From assembly GCF_022179245.1 (NCBI RefSeq), contig NZ_BPQM01000018.1, positions 37,883-101,882 on the forward strand: a stretch of 64,000 bases of DNA. Direction: 5' to 3'. This DNA is from Methylobacterium gregans (GTDB taxonomy: Bacteria; Pseudomonadota; Alphaproteobacteria; Rhizobiales; Beijerinckiaceae). Positions 17,493 through 29,441 of this stretch are shown piece after piece; the stretch's first letter is position 1; every line of letters starts with the position of its first letter. The position numbers were made by a program, and so were the translations under genes. The notes beneath the pieces are model-generated. The model did not search any database, was not told the origin of the DNA, and was given only the letters and a program-made list of their open reading frames with translations.

Positions 17493-18998
17493 ATGGCTCG
17501 TTCTCCGTTCAGAATATCCTCACTTCTCAGGCATGCGCGGGCTTTTATAAACAGACTCGAGAAGGAATACAGATCTTGGCGGCTCCGAGGTGTAAGGACT
17601 GAAAATATCGGCGCGGTTGCTGGAGCATGGAGCGGCGATGATCTGACGGGTTGGGTCCGAGCCGATGTATGGACCGATCACAGGGTACCGGTCATCGGTG
17701 TCTACAGAGGCGAGCAACGGGTCGGTCTCACGATCGCCAATCAGCCGGTCAGAGACAGCGCAAGTCGTTTAAGCTTTGCCGTGCATGTCGACGGTGGCCT
17801 TGCGATACAGGATCTGGTCGCCGGGCACGTCGCCGTCTTCCTCCTGAGACACGGCTTCCCAATCGTCAAAATTCCGATCTCGCCGGCCCTGCGGGTGGCC
17901 GCGGCGCATGAATTCATCAAAGATCTGATGTGTTCCCCGATCGCGCCGTATGAAGAAGCGATCGAGCAACTCGAACATCTGTTCGGGAATGAATGGGCGG
18001 GAAATCCGGGTGTCGCAGCGGTCGGGACGCTTCATGCCAATCGCGGCCTGTTCCACCACGCCGCGACGGAGCCGTTGTCGGATCCGGATCGAGAGCTGAC
18101 GTCACTCCTCGTCCCCGTCGGTATCCGCTCCGCCGACAAGGCGGCGCTGTTGGGGCGTGGCGGCCACATCTTCCTGGTCGGGGGCACCAACAGATTGCTG
18201 GCGGAGTATGTGCGATCTGACGAAGATCCGGTGCCCAGAGGGATCGCGCAGGATTGGCTCGCTCTGATCGAGCGGCGCAAGACAGCCTGCGAAAGCCTGG
18301 GCGTCCGGTATGTCCAGGCGATCTTCCCGGAGAAGCTAACGATTCTGCCGCACTTCTTTCCAGAGCCGGTCCGCACGCCTGGCGTGATCCTCCGCGGTAT
18401 CGAAGCAGGACTTGCTTGTCGGCCGGATCTGGCGGCGCGTTATGTATCCGCTCGACATGCCTTGAAGACCCAGCCCGACCCTGCGGCAACAGTGCTGAAG
18501 ACCGATTCGCATTTCTCGCCTCTTGGATGCTGGGTGGTCTTCCGCGCCATCCTGGAGCATCTCGGCTTCGACCCGGGGCGGAGTCCGACCTTCGACACGA
18601 CCCGAGCGGGTACGGGCGATCTCGCGACGCGCTTCTTCGGTATTCCGATCTTGGATACGCGAACGGAGGCTGACCTGCACGCCTTGGACGCGAACTTCCG
18701 GGCGCGGGCCGTACGCACCTTTCAACACACGCCGACGGGCCGTGTCGTGGGATCGGCGCAATCGTGGCAGAACCCCGATGCACCGATCGATGCCAGCATC
18801 CTCGTGTTCGGCAATTCGTATTGCGGAGCCGCGGAAGGGCACCAGGGACAGATGTCTTGGTGGTTTGCGCGCTGGTTTCGCACCTACCACTTCGTTTGGC
18901 GCGCGCACGTGCCGCCCGGCTTGGTGGAGAAGCTGAAGCCGGACATCGTCCTGTGTCACACCGTCGAGCGTTTCCTGATCGAGGTGCCCGAGACTTGA
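17493..18998 (+). CDS. AlgX/AlgJ-like SGNH acyltransferase
   Basis: 501 residues. The C-terminal part resembles the SGNH domain of alginate O-acetyltransferases AlgX/AlgJ. The D-x-H pair is Asp338/His340 in KTDSHFSPLG, and the nucleophile Ser442 lies in VFGNSYCGA, where families usually have GDS. Residues 45-130 form a separate beta-rich domain (GWVRADVWTDHRVPVIGVY ... HVDGG) like accessory domains attached to glycosyltransferases. No clear signal peptide or membrane helix was seen, although AlgJ/AlgX act in the periplasm. Codon use is visibly less G/C-rich than in neighbours, suggesting transfer. A role in polysaccharide O-acetylation is inferred; no polysaccharide genes are adjacent. Confidence 0.75.
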   Translation: MARSPFRISSLLRHARAFINRLEKEYRSWRLRGVRTENIGAVAGAWSGDDLTGWVRADVWTDHRVPVIGVYRGEQRVGLTIANQPVRDSASRLSFAVHVDGGLAIQDLVAGHVAVFLLRHGFPIVKIPISPALRVAAAHEFIKDLMCSPIAPYEEAIEQLEHLFGNEWAGNPGVAAVGTLHANRGLFHHAATEPLSDPDRELTSLLVPVGIRSADKAALLGRGGHIFLVGGTNRLLAEYVRSDEDPVPRGIAQDWLALIERRKTACESLGVRYVQAIFPEKLTILPHFFPEPVRTPGVILRGIEAGLACRPDLAARYVSARHALKTQPDPAATVLKTDSHFSPLGCWVVFRAILEHLGFDPGRSPTFDTTRAGTGDLATRFFGIPILDTRTEADLHALDANFRARAVRTFQHTPTGRVVGSAQSWQNPDAPIDASILVFGNSYCGAAEGHQGQMSWWFARWFRTYHFVWRAHVPPGLVEKLKPDIVLCHTVERFLIEVPET

Positions 18999-19086
18999 CG
19001 ATACGGCGTTTCGAATGACGACGATGATCCGACGACCGGAACACAGCCGTCTTGCGGATCGCGCTCGGGTCGGAGTGCCGCCATGG

Positions 19087-19116
19087 AAAAGGGCCCCGCA
19101 CCTTCGCACGGAGCCC
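19087..19116 (-). terminator. Intrinsic terminator of the pdh-lpd operon
   Basis: On the minus strand, stem GGGCTCCGTGC / GTGCGGGGCCC pairs through several G-U wobbles with a GAAG loop and is followed by TTTT. It lies about 60 bp downstream of the lpd stop. Confidence 0.75.
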
Positions 19117-19178
19117 CTCGACACTCTGCCGATCGTGACCCGGTCACCCTGAGCCGAGGGCTGGAGTGAGTTCGCGGA

Positions 19179-20618
19179 TCAGGTGTGGATGACCTTGCCG
19201 TAGGCGTCGAGCACGCTCTCGTGCATCATCTCGGAGAGCGTCGGATGCGGGAAGACCGTGTGCATCAGCTCTTCCTCGGTGCTCTCGAGCGTCATCGCCA
19301 CGACGTAACCCTGGATCAGCTCGGTGACCTCGGCGCCGATCATGTGGGCGCCAAGAAGCTGGCCGGTCTTGGCGTCGAAGATCGTCTTGATCAGGCCGTC
19401 CGGCTCGCCGAGCGCGATCGCCTTGCCGTTGCCCGCGAAGGGAAAGCGGCCGACCTTGACCTGGAAGCCCTGTTCCTTGGCCTTCGCCTCGGTGAGGCCG
19501 ACGCTGGCGATCTGCGGGTGGCAGTAGGTGCAGCCCGGGATCTTGCCCTTGTCCATCGGGTGCGTGTGCAGTCCCTTGATGGTCTCGACGCAGATGACGC
19601 CCTCGTGCTCGGCCTTGTGGGCGAGCATCGGAGGCCCGGCGACATCGCCGATGGCGTAGAGGCCGGGCACGTTGGTGCGGCCGAGCCCGTCCGTGACGAT
19701 GGTGCCGCGGTCGGTCTTCACCCCGAGCTTCTCCAGCCCGAGATTCTCGATGTTGCCGACGACGCCGACCGCAGAGATCAGCTTCTCGGCAGAGATCTGC
19801 TGGCTCTTGCCGTCCGAACCCTCGATCGTTGCCGTGACGGCGTTGGCGCTCTTCTCGACCTTCGTCACCTTGGCGCCGGTCAGGATCTTGATCCCTTGCT
19901 TCTCGAAGCGCTTGCGGGCCATCCCGGCGATCTCGGCATCCTCGACCGGCAGGATCTGCGGCAGCAGCTCCACCACGGTCACCTCGGTGCCCATGGTGCG
20001 GTAGAACGAGGCGAACTCGATGCCGATCGCCCCGGAGCCCATCACGAGCAGGGACTTCGGCATCGCCTCGGGGACCATCGCCTCGTAGTAGGTCCAGATC
20101 TGCTTCTTGTCGGGCTCGATGCCGGGGATCGCGCGGGGCCGCGCGCCGGTCGCTAGGATGATGTGCTTGGCGCTATAGCTGCCGGCGCCCTTGGCACCCT
20201 TCGGGGCTTCCGCGCGCTTGGTCTCCTTCACGGTGACCTTGCCGGGCTCGTTGCCCTTGGCGACCGACTCGACCGTGGCCTCGCCCCAGATCACGTCGAC
20301 TTTGTTCTTCTTGAGCAGCATGCCGACGCCGCCGTTGAGCCGGCCCGAGACGCCGCGCGAGCGCTTCACGATGGCCGAGGCGTCGAACGAGACCTCCTTG
20401 GCCGAGAGCCCGTAATCGGAGGCGTGCTGCATGTAGTGGTAGATCTCGGCTGAGCGCAGCAGCGCCTTGGTCGGGATGCAGCCCCAGTTCAGGCAGATGC
20501 CGCCGAGATGCTCGCGGTCGACGACCGCCGTCTTGAAGCCGAGCTGCGCCGCGCGGATCGCCGTGACGTAGCCGCCGGGTCCCGCGCCGATGACGAGGAT
20601 GTCGTAGGTGTCGGACAT
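19179..20618 (-). CDS. lpd: Dihydrolipoyl dehydrogenase (E3)
   Basis: 479-residue FAD disulfide oxidoreductase reoxidising dihydrolipoamide in pyruvate dehydrogenase. The FAD site is IGAGPGGYVTAIRAAQLG, the redox disulfide is GGICLNWGCIPTKALL, the NAD site is MGSGAIGIEFASFY, and the C-terminal His-Glu pair lies in FPHPTLSEMMHES. A short insert (ETKRAEAPKGAKGAG) lies between the FAD strands. It is the last gene of the pdhA-pdhB-(two small genes)-pdhC-lpd operon, 21 bp after pdhC, and is followed by a terminator. Its place in the operon marks it as the pyruvate dehydrogenase E3. Confidence 0.97.
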   Translation of the reverse strand: MSDTYDILVIGAGPGGYVTAIRAAQLGFKTAVVDREHLGGICLNWGCIPTKALLRSAEIYHYMQHASDYGLSAKEVSFDASAIVKRSRGVSGRLNGGVGMLLKKNKVDVIWGEATVESVAKGNEPGKVTVKETKRAEAPKGAKGAGSYSAKHIILATGARPRAIPGIEPDKKQIWTYYEAMVPEAMPKSLLVMGSGAIGIEFASFYRTMGTEVTVVELLPQILPVEDAEIAGMARKRFEKQGIKILTGAKVTKVEKSANAVTATIEGSDGKSQQISAEKLISAVGVVGNIENLGLEKLGVKTDRGTIVTDGLGRTNVPGLYAIGDVAGPPMLAHKAEHEGVICVETIKGLHTHPMDKGKIPGCTYCHPQIASVGLTEAKAKEQGFQVKVGRFPFAGNGKAIALGEPDGLIKTIFDAKTGQLLGAHMIGAEVTELIQGYVVAMTLESTEEELMHTVFPHPTLSEMMHESVLDAYGKVIHT

Positions 20619-20639
20619 GTCTCTCTTCCCCAGCGCGCT

Positions 20640-22052
20640 TTAGACCAGCATGCCCATCGGGTTCTCGATCAGGCCCTTGAAGGCCGCGACCAGCTCCGCA
20701 CCGAGCGCCCCGTCGAGCACGCGGTGATCGCAGGAGAGCGTCGCGGTCATCACCTGGGCGACGGTCGGCTGGCCGTCCTTCACGACGACGCGCTTCTCGC
20801 CCGCGCCCACCGCCAGGATGCTGGATTGCGGCGGGTTGATCACCGCGGTGAACTGCTTGATCCCGAACATGCCGAGGTTCGACACCGAGGTGACGCCGCC
20901 CTGGTACTCCTCGGGCTTCAGCTTCTTGGCCCGGGCGCGGGCCGCGAAGTCCTTCATCTCGTTGGAGATGGTCGACAGCGTCTTCTCGTCCGCCCGGCGG
21001 ATGACGGGCGTGAACAGGCCGCCATCGATGGCCACCGCCACGCCGACCTCGGCGTGCTTGAAGCGCAGAATCCGGTCCTCAGCCCAGACCGCGTTTGCGG
21101 CCGGCACGCGGGTGAGCGCGAGGCCCATCGCCTTGATGACGAAATCGTTCACCGAGAGCCTGAACAGCGGCTTGCCGTCCTTGTCCTTGCCTGAGGAGGC
21201 ATTCAGCGTCTCGCGTAGCTTCATCAGCGCGTCGAGCTCGCAATCGACCGTGAGATAGAAGTGCGGGGCTACCTGCATCGCCTCGGTGAGGCGCTTGGCG
21301 ATAGTCTTGCGCATGCCGTCGAGGGGCACTTCCTCGTAGGCGTCCTTCTGGAAGAAGCCCTTGACCTGCTCGAGGCTGAGCCCGGCCGGTGCGCCGCCGG
21401 CGGGGGCGGCCTTCGGAGCGGGCGCCGCGGCCTTCGGGGCTTCGGCGGCGGCCTGTGGGGCCGGAGCCGCCTTCGTCGCACCCGAGGCCTTCGCGTCCTG
21501 CACGTCGCGGGCGATGATGCGGCCGTGCGGGCCGGAGCCCTGCACGGCGGCGAGGTCGACGCCCTCCTGCTTGGCGATGCGGCGCGCCAGCGGCGAGGCG
21601 AAGACGCGGCCGCCCGAGGAGGCCGGAGCCGGGGCCCCACCCGCGGAGGGCTTGGCGGCGTCCGGCGCCTCGTTCACGCGGGCGTAGGACATGTGGCCGT
21701 CGCCCGCGGTGGTGTTCTGCCCGGCATCGGATTTCGGTGCCTCCGGGGCCGGCTTGGCCTCGGCCTTCGGCGCGGAGCCGCCGCCGGCCGCCGCCGCCGA
21801 GACGTCCTCGCCCTCGCCCGCGATGATGGCGATCAGGTCATTGACCGGCACGTCCGCCGTGCCCTCCGGCACCACGATCTTGGCGAGCACGCCCTCGTCG
21901 ATGGCCTCGACCTCCATCGTGGCCTTGTCGGTCTCGATCTCGGCCAGCACGTCGCCGGACTTGACCGCGTCGCCCTCCTTCTTGAGCCACTTGGCGAGGT
22001 TGCCCTTCTCCATCGTAGGGGACAGGGCTGGCATCAGCACGTTGATGGGCAT
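20640..22052 (-). CDS. pdhC: Pyruvate dehydrogenase E2, dihydrolipoyl acetyltransferase
   Basis: 470 residues. A single lipoyl domain (1-80) carries the lysine in [16 protein letters not shown]. An Ala/Pro linker and a peripheral-subunit-binding domain ([18 protein letters not shown]) follow. The catalytic core includes the active-site motif [17 protein letters not shown] near the C-terminus. It transfers acetyl groups to CoA and forms the core of the complex. ATG 22052 gives the canonical [14 protein letters not shown] start. A 69-bp stretch of its lipoyl-domain DNA is identical to one in pdhB. Confidence 0.97.
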   Translation of the reverse strand: MPINVLMPALSPTMEKGNLAKWLKKEGDAVKSGDVLAEIETDKATMEVEAIDEGVLAKIVVPEGTADVPVNDLIAIIAGEGEDVSAAAAGGGSAPKAEAKPAPEAPKSDAGQNTTAGDGHMSYARVNEAPDAAKPSAGGAPAPASSGGRVFASPLARRIAKQEGVDLAAVQGSGPHGRIIARDVQDAKASGATKAAPAPQAAAEAPKAAAPAPKAAPAGGAPAGLSLEQVKGFFQKDAYEEVPLDGMRKTIAKRLTEAMQVAPHFYLTVDCELDALMKLRETLNASSGKDKDGKPLFRLSVNDFVIKAMGLALTRVPAANAVWAEDRILRFKHAEVGVAVAIDGGLFTPVIRRADEKTLSTISNEMKDFAARARAKKLKPEEYQGGVTSVSNLGMFGIKQFTAVINPPQSSILAVGAGEKRVVVKDGQPTVAQVMTATLSCDHRVLDGALGAELVAAFKGLIENPMGMLV

Positions 22053-22056
22053 GGTC

Positions 22057-22650
22057 TCAGGTCTCGGTCGGTGACGGGGCGGCCGGGTCGTCGAAGGCGA
22101 ACAGGTCGTCGAGCGGGAACGGGACGGCGTCGAAGGGCGGCAGGGCCACGGTCTCACCGCGCTGGACGGTGCCGTCGAGCCGCCACGCGCCCTCGGTCAG
22201 GGTGAAGGATTCGAGCAGACCTGCCGTCGGATCGAGCAGCCAGAGATGGCCGACGCTGGATTCCGCGTAGATGCGGCGCTTCGGCCCCCGGTCGATCCGG
22301 GTGGTCGACGGCGACAGGATCTCGCAGACCCAGTCCGGCGGGGTCTCGACGAAGGCCGTTTCGGGCTCGGTGGGCAGGCGGGACCGGCGCCAGCCGGCGA
22401 TGTCCGGCACCACGACCTGTGTTCGAAGGTGGATCTCTGGCTCGACCATGAAGATCCAGCCTCCCGGGCCACCCCGTCCCCGCGAGAACGGGCGATCGAG
22501 TTCACCGGACAGCCGCACCGCGGCGGCCGCATGCCGCGGACGCGGGCGCGGATGCGTCTCCAGGACGCCGTCGATGATCTCGGCGACCAGATGCTCCGGC
22601 ACCGCTTCGAGGTCGGCGTAGGTCGCGGGGCGGTGGGCGGGCGCTCCCAT
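22057..22650 (-). CDS. Uma2 family (DUF820) putative nuclease
   Basis: 197-residue member of the Uma2/DUF820 group, PD-(D/E)XK-like proteins of unknown function. Visible are [21 protein letters not shown], the putative metal Asp in [10 protein letters not shown], and the Glu/Lys pair in [20 protein letters not shown] followed by [14 protein letters not shown], which together match the family core. These genes are abundant in cyanobacteria and scattered in Methylobacterium. It is inserted inside the pyruvate dehydrogenase operon, its stop only 4 bp before pdhC, so it must be co-transcribed. No link to pyruvate metabolism is known. Confidence 0.85.
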   Translation of the reverse strand: MGAPAHRPATYADLEAVPEHLVAEIIDGVLETHPRPRPRHAAAAVRLSGELDRPFSRGRGGPGGWIFMVEPEIHLRTQVVVPDIAGWRRSRLPTEPETAFVETPPDWVCEILSPSTTRIDRGPKRRIYAESSVGHLWLLDPTAGLLESFTLTEGAWRLDGTVQRGETVALPPFDAVPFPLDDLFAFDDPAAPSPTET

Positions 22651-22663
22651 CGGGCGGCCGCCG

Positions 22664-22939
22664 CTAATTGAAGGCGCCGGGATCGAGGCTGTCCGCCTCG
22701 ATCCCCGCGCGAATGCGCTCGAACGCCTCGTCTTCCGACATCTCGGTCTCCAGCGCGTAGGCGCGGGCGGCCTGCCGGGCGAGGTCGATGAGGAGGCGGC
22801 CCCAGGTCGCCGGATCGTCGAAGGAGCGCCGCAGGGCGACGCTCACCGCGCCGTCCACCACGATGGCGCGCAGGACCTCGACGCCGCCGTTCTCGGCGAC
22901 GTCGGGGGGTACGGAGAGTTCCTCGAACGCTTGGCTCAT
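22664..22939 (-). CDS. DUF5076 domain protein
   Basis: 91-residue acidic cytosolic protein (AFEELSVPPDVAENGGVEVLRAI..., SDEE-like C-terminus). It matches my recollection of DUF5076, a small family that in rhizobia and relatives sits inside or beside the pdh operon. The central part VSVALRRSFDDPATWGRLL suggests a compact alpha/beta fold. It lies between pdhB and the Uma2 gene and is presumably co-translated. Function is unknown; conserved linkage suggests an accessory role for the complex. Confidence 0.75.
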   Translation of the reverse strand: MSQAFEELSVPPDVAENGGVEVLRAIVVDGAVSVALRRSFDDPATWGRLLIDLARQAARAYALETEMSEDEAFERIRAGIEADSLDPGAFN

Positions 22940-23002
22940 GGCTGGCAGCCCTCTCGGTGTCGCCCCGCGCGGACTCGCGCGGGGGAGGAGCGGCGCGCGG
23001 GC

Positions 23003-24454
<1,452 letters not shown>

Positions 24455-24529
24455 GTTCTGCTCTGTCGTGGGGCGGCGGGGCGGCCAGGAAGCGGGCGGG
24501 CTATGGGTGCTGTGCGGTGGGAGCGCCCG

Positions 24530-25603
24530 TCAGGCGCTCGCCTCCAGCAGGATGTCGGTCCACAGCTCGGACGGATCCGGCTCGGGATCGTTGGTCGCGA
24601 ACTCGGCCGCGTCGTTGACGATCTCGCGCACCTTGGCGTCGGTCGCCTTCAGCTCGGACTCGTCGACGCCGTGCAGCTCGATCAGGCGCTTGCGCACCAT
24701 CTCGATCGGGTCGTGCTCGTCGCGCATCTTCGAGACCTCGTCCTTCGACCGATACTTGGCCGGGTCGGACATCGAGTGGCCGCGGTAGCGGTAGGTCTGC
24801 ATCTCGAGGATGTACGGGCCCTGGCCCGAGCGGGCGTGCTCGATGGCGCGGGTCGCGGCCTCGCGCACGGTGCGCACGTCCATGCCGTCCACCTGCTCGC
24901 CCGGGATGCCGAAGGAGAGGCCGCGCTTCGAGAAGTCCGTCTGGGCCGAGGCGCGGGCGACCGAGGTGCCCATCGCGTAGCGGTTGTTCTCGATCACGTA
25001 GACGACCGGCAGCTTCCAGAGCGCCGCCATGTTGAAGCTCTCGTAGACCTGGCCCTGGTTGGCCGCGCCGTCGCCCATGTAGGTGAGGCTGACCTTGCCG
25101 TTCTCCCGGTAGGCATCCGCGAAGGCGAGGCCGGTGCCGAGAGAGACCTGGGCGCCTACGATGCCGTGGCCGCCGAAGAACTGCTTCTCGCGGCTGAACA
25201 TGTGCATCGAGCCGCCCTTGCCGCGGCTATAGCCGCCGCGGCGGCCGGTGAGCTCGGCCATCACGCCGCGGCTCTCCATGCCGGTGGCCAGCATGTGGCC
25301 GTGGTCGCGGTAGCCGGTGATGACCTGATCGCCCTCGATCGAGGCCATCTGCATCCCGATGACGACGGCCTCCTGACCAATGTACAAGTGACAGAAGCCG
25401 CCGATCAGGCCCATACCGTAGAGCTGGCCGGCCTTCTCCTCGAAGCGACGGATCAGCAACATCTCGCGGTAGGCGTGGAGATCCTCGTCGCGGGTGAACT
25501 GCGGAGCATTGGGGGCGGGCCGATGCGCCGCTTCCGCGCCACCCTTGGCCGCCTCAGGCTTCGACTGCGCCGCATCCTTGGCGGCGTCCTTGCCGGCGTC
25601 CAT
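24530..25603 (-). CDS. pdhA: Pyruvate dehydrogenase E1 alpha
   Basis: 357 residues. The thiamine-diphosphate motif is GDGAANQGQVYESFNMAALW, and the regulatory-loop equivalent is TYRYRGHSMSDPAKYRSKDE. Other family segments are LIGGFCHLYIGQEAVVIG and YRDHGHMLATGM. The first 35 residues are Lys/Ala/Glu-rich and disordered. ATG 25603 is preceded by GGGGAG at good spacing and chosen over an upstream start. First gene of the pdh operon. Confidence 0.97.
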   Translation of the reverse strand: MDAGKDAAKDAAQSKPEAAKGGAEAAHRPAPNAPQFTRDEDLHAYREMLLIRRFEEKAGQLYGMGLIGGFCHLYIGQEAVVIGMQMASIEGDQVITGYRDHGHMLATGMESRGVMAELTGRRGGYSRGKGGSMHMFSREKQFFGGHGIVGAQVSLGTGLAFADAYRENGKVSLTYMGDGAANQGQVYESFNMAALWKLPVVYVIENNRYAMGTSVARASAQTDFSKRGLSFGIPGEQVDGMDVRTVREAATRAIEHARSGQGPYILEMQTYRYRGHSMSDPAKYRSKDEVSKMRDEHDPIEMVRKRLIELHGVDESELKATDAKVREIVNDAAEFATNDPEPDPSELWTDILLEASA

Positions 25604-25723
25604 GTTTCGCTCCCCGGAATATGACCGTTTCGGGGCTCGGTTTAGGCTAGGACGGCAGCGATTGCGAGTGGCGCTCCTCTGACAGCCATGCATGGATGTC
25701 AGGACGATACAACCTATGATTAT

Positions 25724-26038
25724 TTACTGCGGCGTGATTACAACCACGTCGTTTGCGTGGACTCGCCCGAGTACGACGCGGGCGCGTTCCTCCAGCAGAT
25801 CGCGGTCGATCTGCTCGCTGCGCAGCAGGGCGACCCGGTGCTCCCAGGTCGCGCGCTCGCTCTTAGCGGCGGCGAGGTCCTGAGCAAGCCCGTAGGCCTG
25901 GATCTTCAGGGCGCGCTTGGCTTCGAGGCCTCGGTTGCCGTTCTCCGCCTGCGTGACGAAGTAGCCCACCACGAGTGCCGACACGCTCCAGAGAGCGAGC
26001 GGGAGCACGACCATTCTGACGCGGCGACGGACGACCAT
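25724..26038 (-). CDS. ftsB: FtsB/DivIC-type septum formation initiator
   Basis: 104 residues: a short basic cytosolic N-terminus (MVVRRRVRM), one transmembrane helix (VVLPLALWSVSALVVGYFV), then a periplasmic coiled coil (about 45-85) ending in the family C-terminal segment DRDLLEERARVVLGRVHANDVVV. Septum initiators join FtsL and FtsQ in the divisome. Its position between eno and pdhA is conserved in alphaproteobacteria, which supports the call despite low sequence conservation. ATG 26038 was preferred over an upstream TTG. Confidence 0.85.
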   Translation of the reverse strand: MVVRRRVRMVVLPLALWSVSALVVGYFVTQAENGNRGLEAKRALKIQAYGLAQDLAAAKSERATWEHRVALLRSEQIDRDLLEERARVVLGRVHANDVVVITPQ

Positions 26039-26099
26039 GCGCCGACCATCCGCGCTCAAGGTTACGAATGCCCTAACGCCGGTCCCTTCGAACGAAGAA

Positions 26100-26127
26100 G
26101 CCCCCGGCGTCTGGCGACGCCGGGGGC
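26100..26127 (-). terminator. Intrinsic terminator of eno
   Basis: Perfect 12-bp stem GCCCCCGGCGTC / GACGCCGGGGGC with a four-base loop. On the minus strand it is followed by TTCTTCGTTCG, a weak T-rich tail. It separates eno from ftsB. Confidence 0.8.
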
Positions 26128-26165
26128 CGGAAGCGGGGTGCGCGAACGCGCGGGACCGCGGAGCT

Positions 26166-27662
<1,497 letters not shown>

Positions 27663-27664
27663 TC

Positions 27665-28114
27665 ATGACCGAAGACACGCTCCAGCTCGGGCAGGCCACG
27701 CCCCTGCCCGCCTCGCCCGAAGCGGCGCGCCTCGACCGCGTGCCGAACCCCCATCCCGACACCGACTACTGCGCGCGCTTCACGGCGCCGGAATTCACCT
27801 CGCTCTGCCCGGTGACCGGACAGCCCGACTTCGCGATCCTGGTGATCGACTACGTGCCAGACCGCTGGCTGGTCGAGTCCAAAGCGCTGAAGCTCTATCT
27901 CGGCTCGTTCCGCAATCACGGTGCCTTCCACGAGGATTGCACCGTGGCGATCGGCAAACGGCTCGCCGAGCTGCTGGAGCCCCGCTATCTGCGGATCGGT
28001 GGATTCTGGTACCCGCGCGGGGGCATCCCGATCGACGTGTTCTGGCAGACGGGCGAGCCGCCCAAGACCGTGTGGCTGCCCGATCCCGGCGTTCCGCCCT
28101 ATCGCGGGCGCTGA
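27665..28114 (+). CDS. queF: NADPH-dependent preQ0 reductase QueF (type I)
   Basis: 149-residue short-form enzyme reducing 7-cyano-7-deazaguanine to preQ1 in queuosine biosynthesis. The catalytic Cys is in [13 protein letters not shown], with the partner Asp in that segment. The QueF motif [21 protein letters not shown] (positions 71-91) shows the conserved E-S-K and the NHGAFHE loop. ATG 27665 gives the usual length. A shared hairpin separates it from the convergent small secreted protein gene. Confidence 0.96.
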   Translation: MTEDTLQLGQATPLPASPEAARLDRVPNPHPDTDYCARFTAPEFTSLCPVTGQPDFAILVIDYVPDRWLVESKALKLYLGSFRNHGAFHEDCTVAIGKRLAELLEPRYLRIGGFWYPRGGIPIDVFWQTGEPPKTVWLPDPGVPPYRGR

Positions 28115-28120
28115 GCGCAT

Positions 28121-28156
28121 GAGAAAGGGCGCCCGGCTCTGCCGGGCGCCCTTCTC
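28121..28156. terminator. Bidirectional terminator-like hairpin
   Basis: Nearly perfect stem GAGAAAGGGCGCCCGGC / GCCGGGCGCCCTTCTC with a three-base loop (TCT) between the convergent genes queF and the Gly/Tyr-rich secreted protein. The A/T-containing stem ends can serve either strand. Confidence 0.85.
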
Positions 28157-28175
28157 AATTCCGCTCGGCTGCGGA

Positions 28176-28478
28176 TCAGTAGCCGTAACCGTAGCCGTAG
28201 CTCGGGCCGCCGTAACCGTAGGCCGGACGGCCGTAGTAACCATCCCGCGCGTAGGCATCGCGTGCAGCTCCCGCGGCGATAGCGCCGGCCGCCAGACCCG
28301 CGATCCCGAGACCCACGGCTGCGCCTGTGCCGATGCCGCGGCGGCGATGGCCGTAACCGTAGCCGGCGTGGGGGGCATAGCCGTGGCCGTAATAGCCGCG
28401 CGGGCGCGCATCGGCGGCGGTGGTCGCGAGGGTGCCGAGCGTCAGGGCGGCGGCGGAGACGATGGCGAACTTGCGCAT
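28176..28478 (-). CDS. Secreted Gly/Tyr-rich protein with glycine zipper
   Basis: 100 residues. The signal peptide (MRKFAIVSAAALTLGTLATTAADA) is followed by a YYGHGYAPHAGYGYGHRRR segment, a hydrophobic Gly/Ala-zipper (GIGTGAAVGLGIAGLAAGA, about 48-68) and a C-terminal run of Tyr-Gly repeats ending GYGYGYGY. Glycine-zipper motifs often mark outer-membrane or envelope-associated small proteins; such genes are common in rhizobia and methylobacteria. A GAAAGGA ribosome site supports the start. Function unknown. Confidence 0.8.
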   Translation of the reverse strand: MRKFAIVSAAALTLGTLATTAADARPRGYYGHGYAPHAGYGYGHRRRGIGTGAAVGLGIAGLAAGAIAAGAARDAYARDGYYGRPAYGYGGPSYGYGYGY

Positions 28479-28760
28479 GATATCCTTTCTCGATCAGCGA
28501 TCGAATTCGGGGACTCAACGTCCGCCCGGCGCACGGGTTCCATCGGTTTCCGGGGTGGGAATACTGGCGCGTTGCTGCGATCCGACGCTGTACCGCAGCA
28601 CGCAATGAAGATGAACGATTCCTGAACCGCGCAACCATCTTCTTCTGCCGCGATCGCAGGCTCTGAACGGCCGGCGCGGAATCGCTCGGTGTGCCGAATT
28701 CCGCGCGTGAACTCCGGGGATGGGCCGTCTAGGCTTCCGCCGCATTTCGGAGCCGGACGC

Positions 28761-29429
28761 ATGGATAGCCTGTCCCTTATCCTCGAAACCTTCGCGCCGA
28801 TCGACGGGCGCCGGATCCTCGACATCGGTTGCGGGTCCGGCGTCCTGGCCAAGGCGCTGTCGGCCCAGGGTGCCCGCGTGACCGGGATCGACCCGGGCGA
28901 GGCTGCGATCCGCGATGCCGGGCGATGCGCACCGACGGCCCGCTTCGAGCGGGCCTCCGCCGAGGCCCTGCCCTTCTCCGACGGCAGCTTCGACGGCGCG
29001 GTCATGCTCAACGCCCTCCACCATGTGCCCGAGCCCGGCGCGGCGCTCGCCGAGGCCGCGCGGGTCGTCGGCCCGAACCATTTGGTCGTGGTGGTGGAAC
29101 CGCTGGCCGAGGGCAGCTTCTTCGCCGCGCTCCGGCCCATCGAGGACGAGACCGCGATCCGTGCGGCGGCGCAGGCGGCGATCGCGGCCGCCGTCGCGTC
29201 CGGCGCTCTCGCCTGCCTCCGCGATGTCACCTTCGAGCGCCACGAGACGTTCGCCGATCTCGGCGCCTTCCTGGGGCGCGTCACGGCCGTGGACCCGGCC
29301 CGCGAGGACGCGATCGCCGCCGACCCGGAGGGCATCCGCGCCGCCTTCGAGGCCGCCGCGGCGCGGGTCGAGGGCGGCTACAGCCTCACGCAGCCCCTGC
29401 GCGCCCACGTGCTTGTGGCGGCGCGCTGA
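28761..29429 (+). CDS. Class I SAM-dependent methyltransferase
   Basis: 222-residue UbiE-like methyltransferase. SAM motif I is ILDIGCGSGVLAKALSAQGA, the acidic loop is VTGIDPGE, motif II is AVMLNALHHVPEPGAAL, and post-motif LVVVVEPLAEGSFF follows. ATG 28761 matches homologues; an upstream codon would add 24 unsupported residues. The substrate is not deducible. It lies convergent to kdsA with 12 bp between stops. Confidence 0.85.
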   Translation: MDSLSLILETFAPIDGRRILDIGCGSGVLAKALSAQGARVTGIDPGEAAIRDAGRCAPTARFERASAEALPFSDGSFDGAVMLNALHHVPEPGAALAEAARVVGPNHLVVVVEPLAEGSFFAALRPIEDETAIRAAAQAAIAAAVASGALACLRDVTFERHETFADLGAFLGRVTAVDPAREDAIAADPEGIRAAFEAAAARVEGGYSLTQPLRAHVLVAAR

Positions 29430-29441
29430 TCCGGACGTTCG

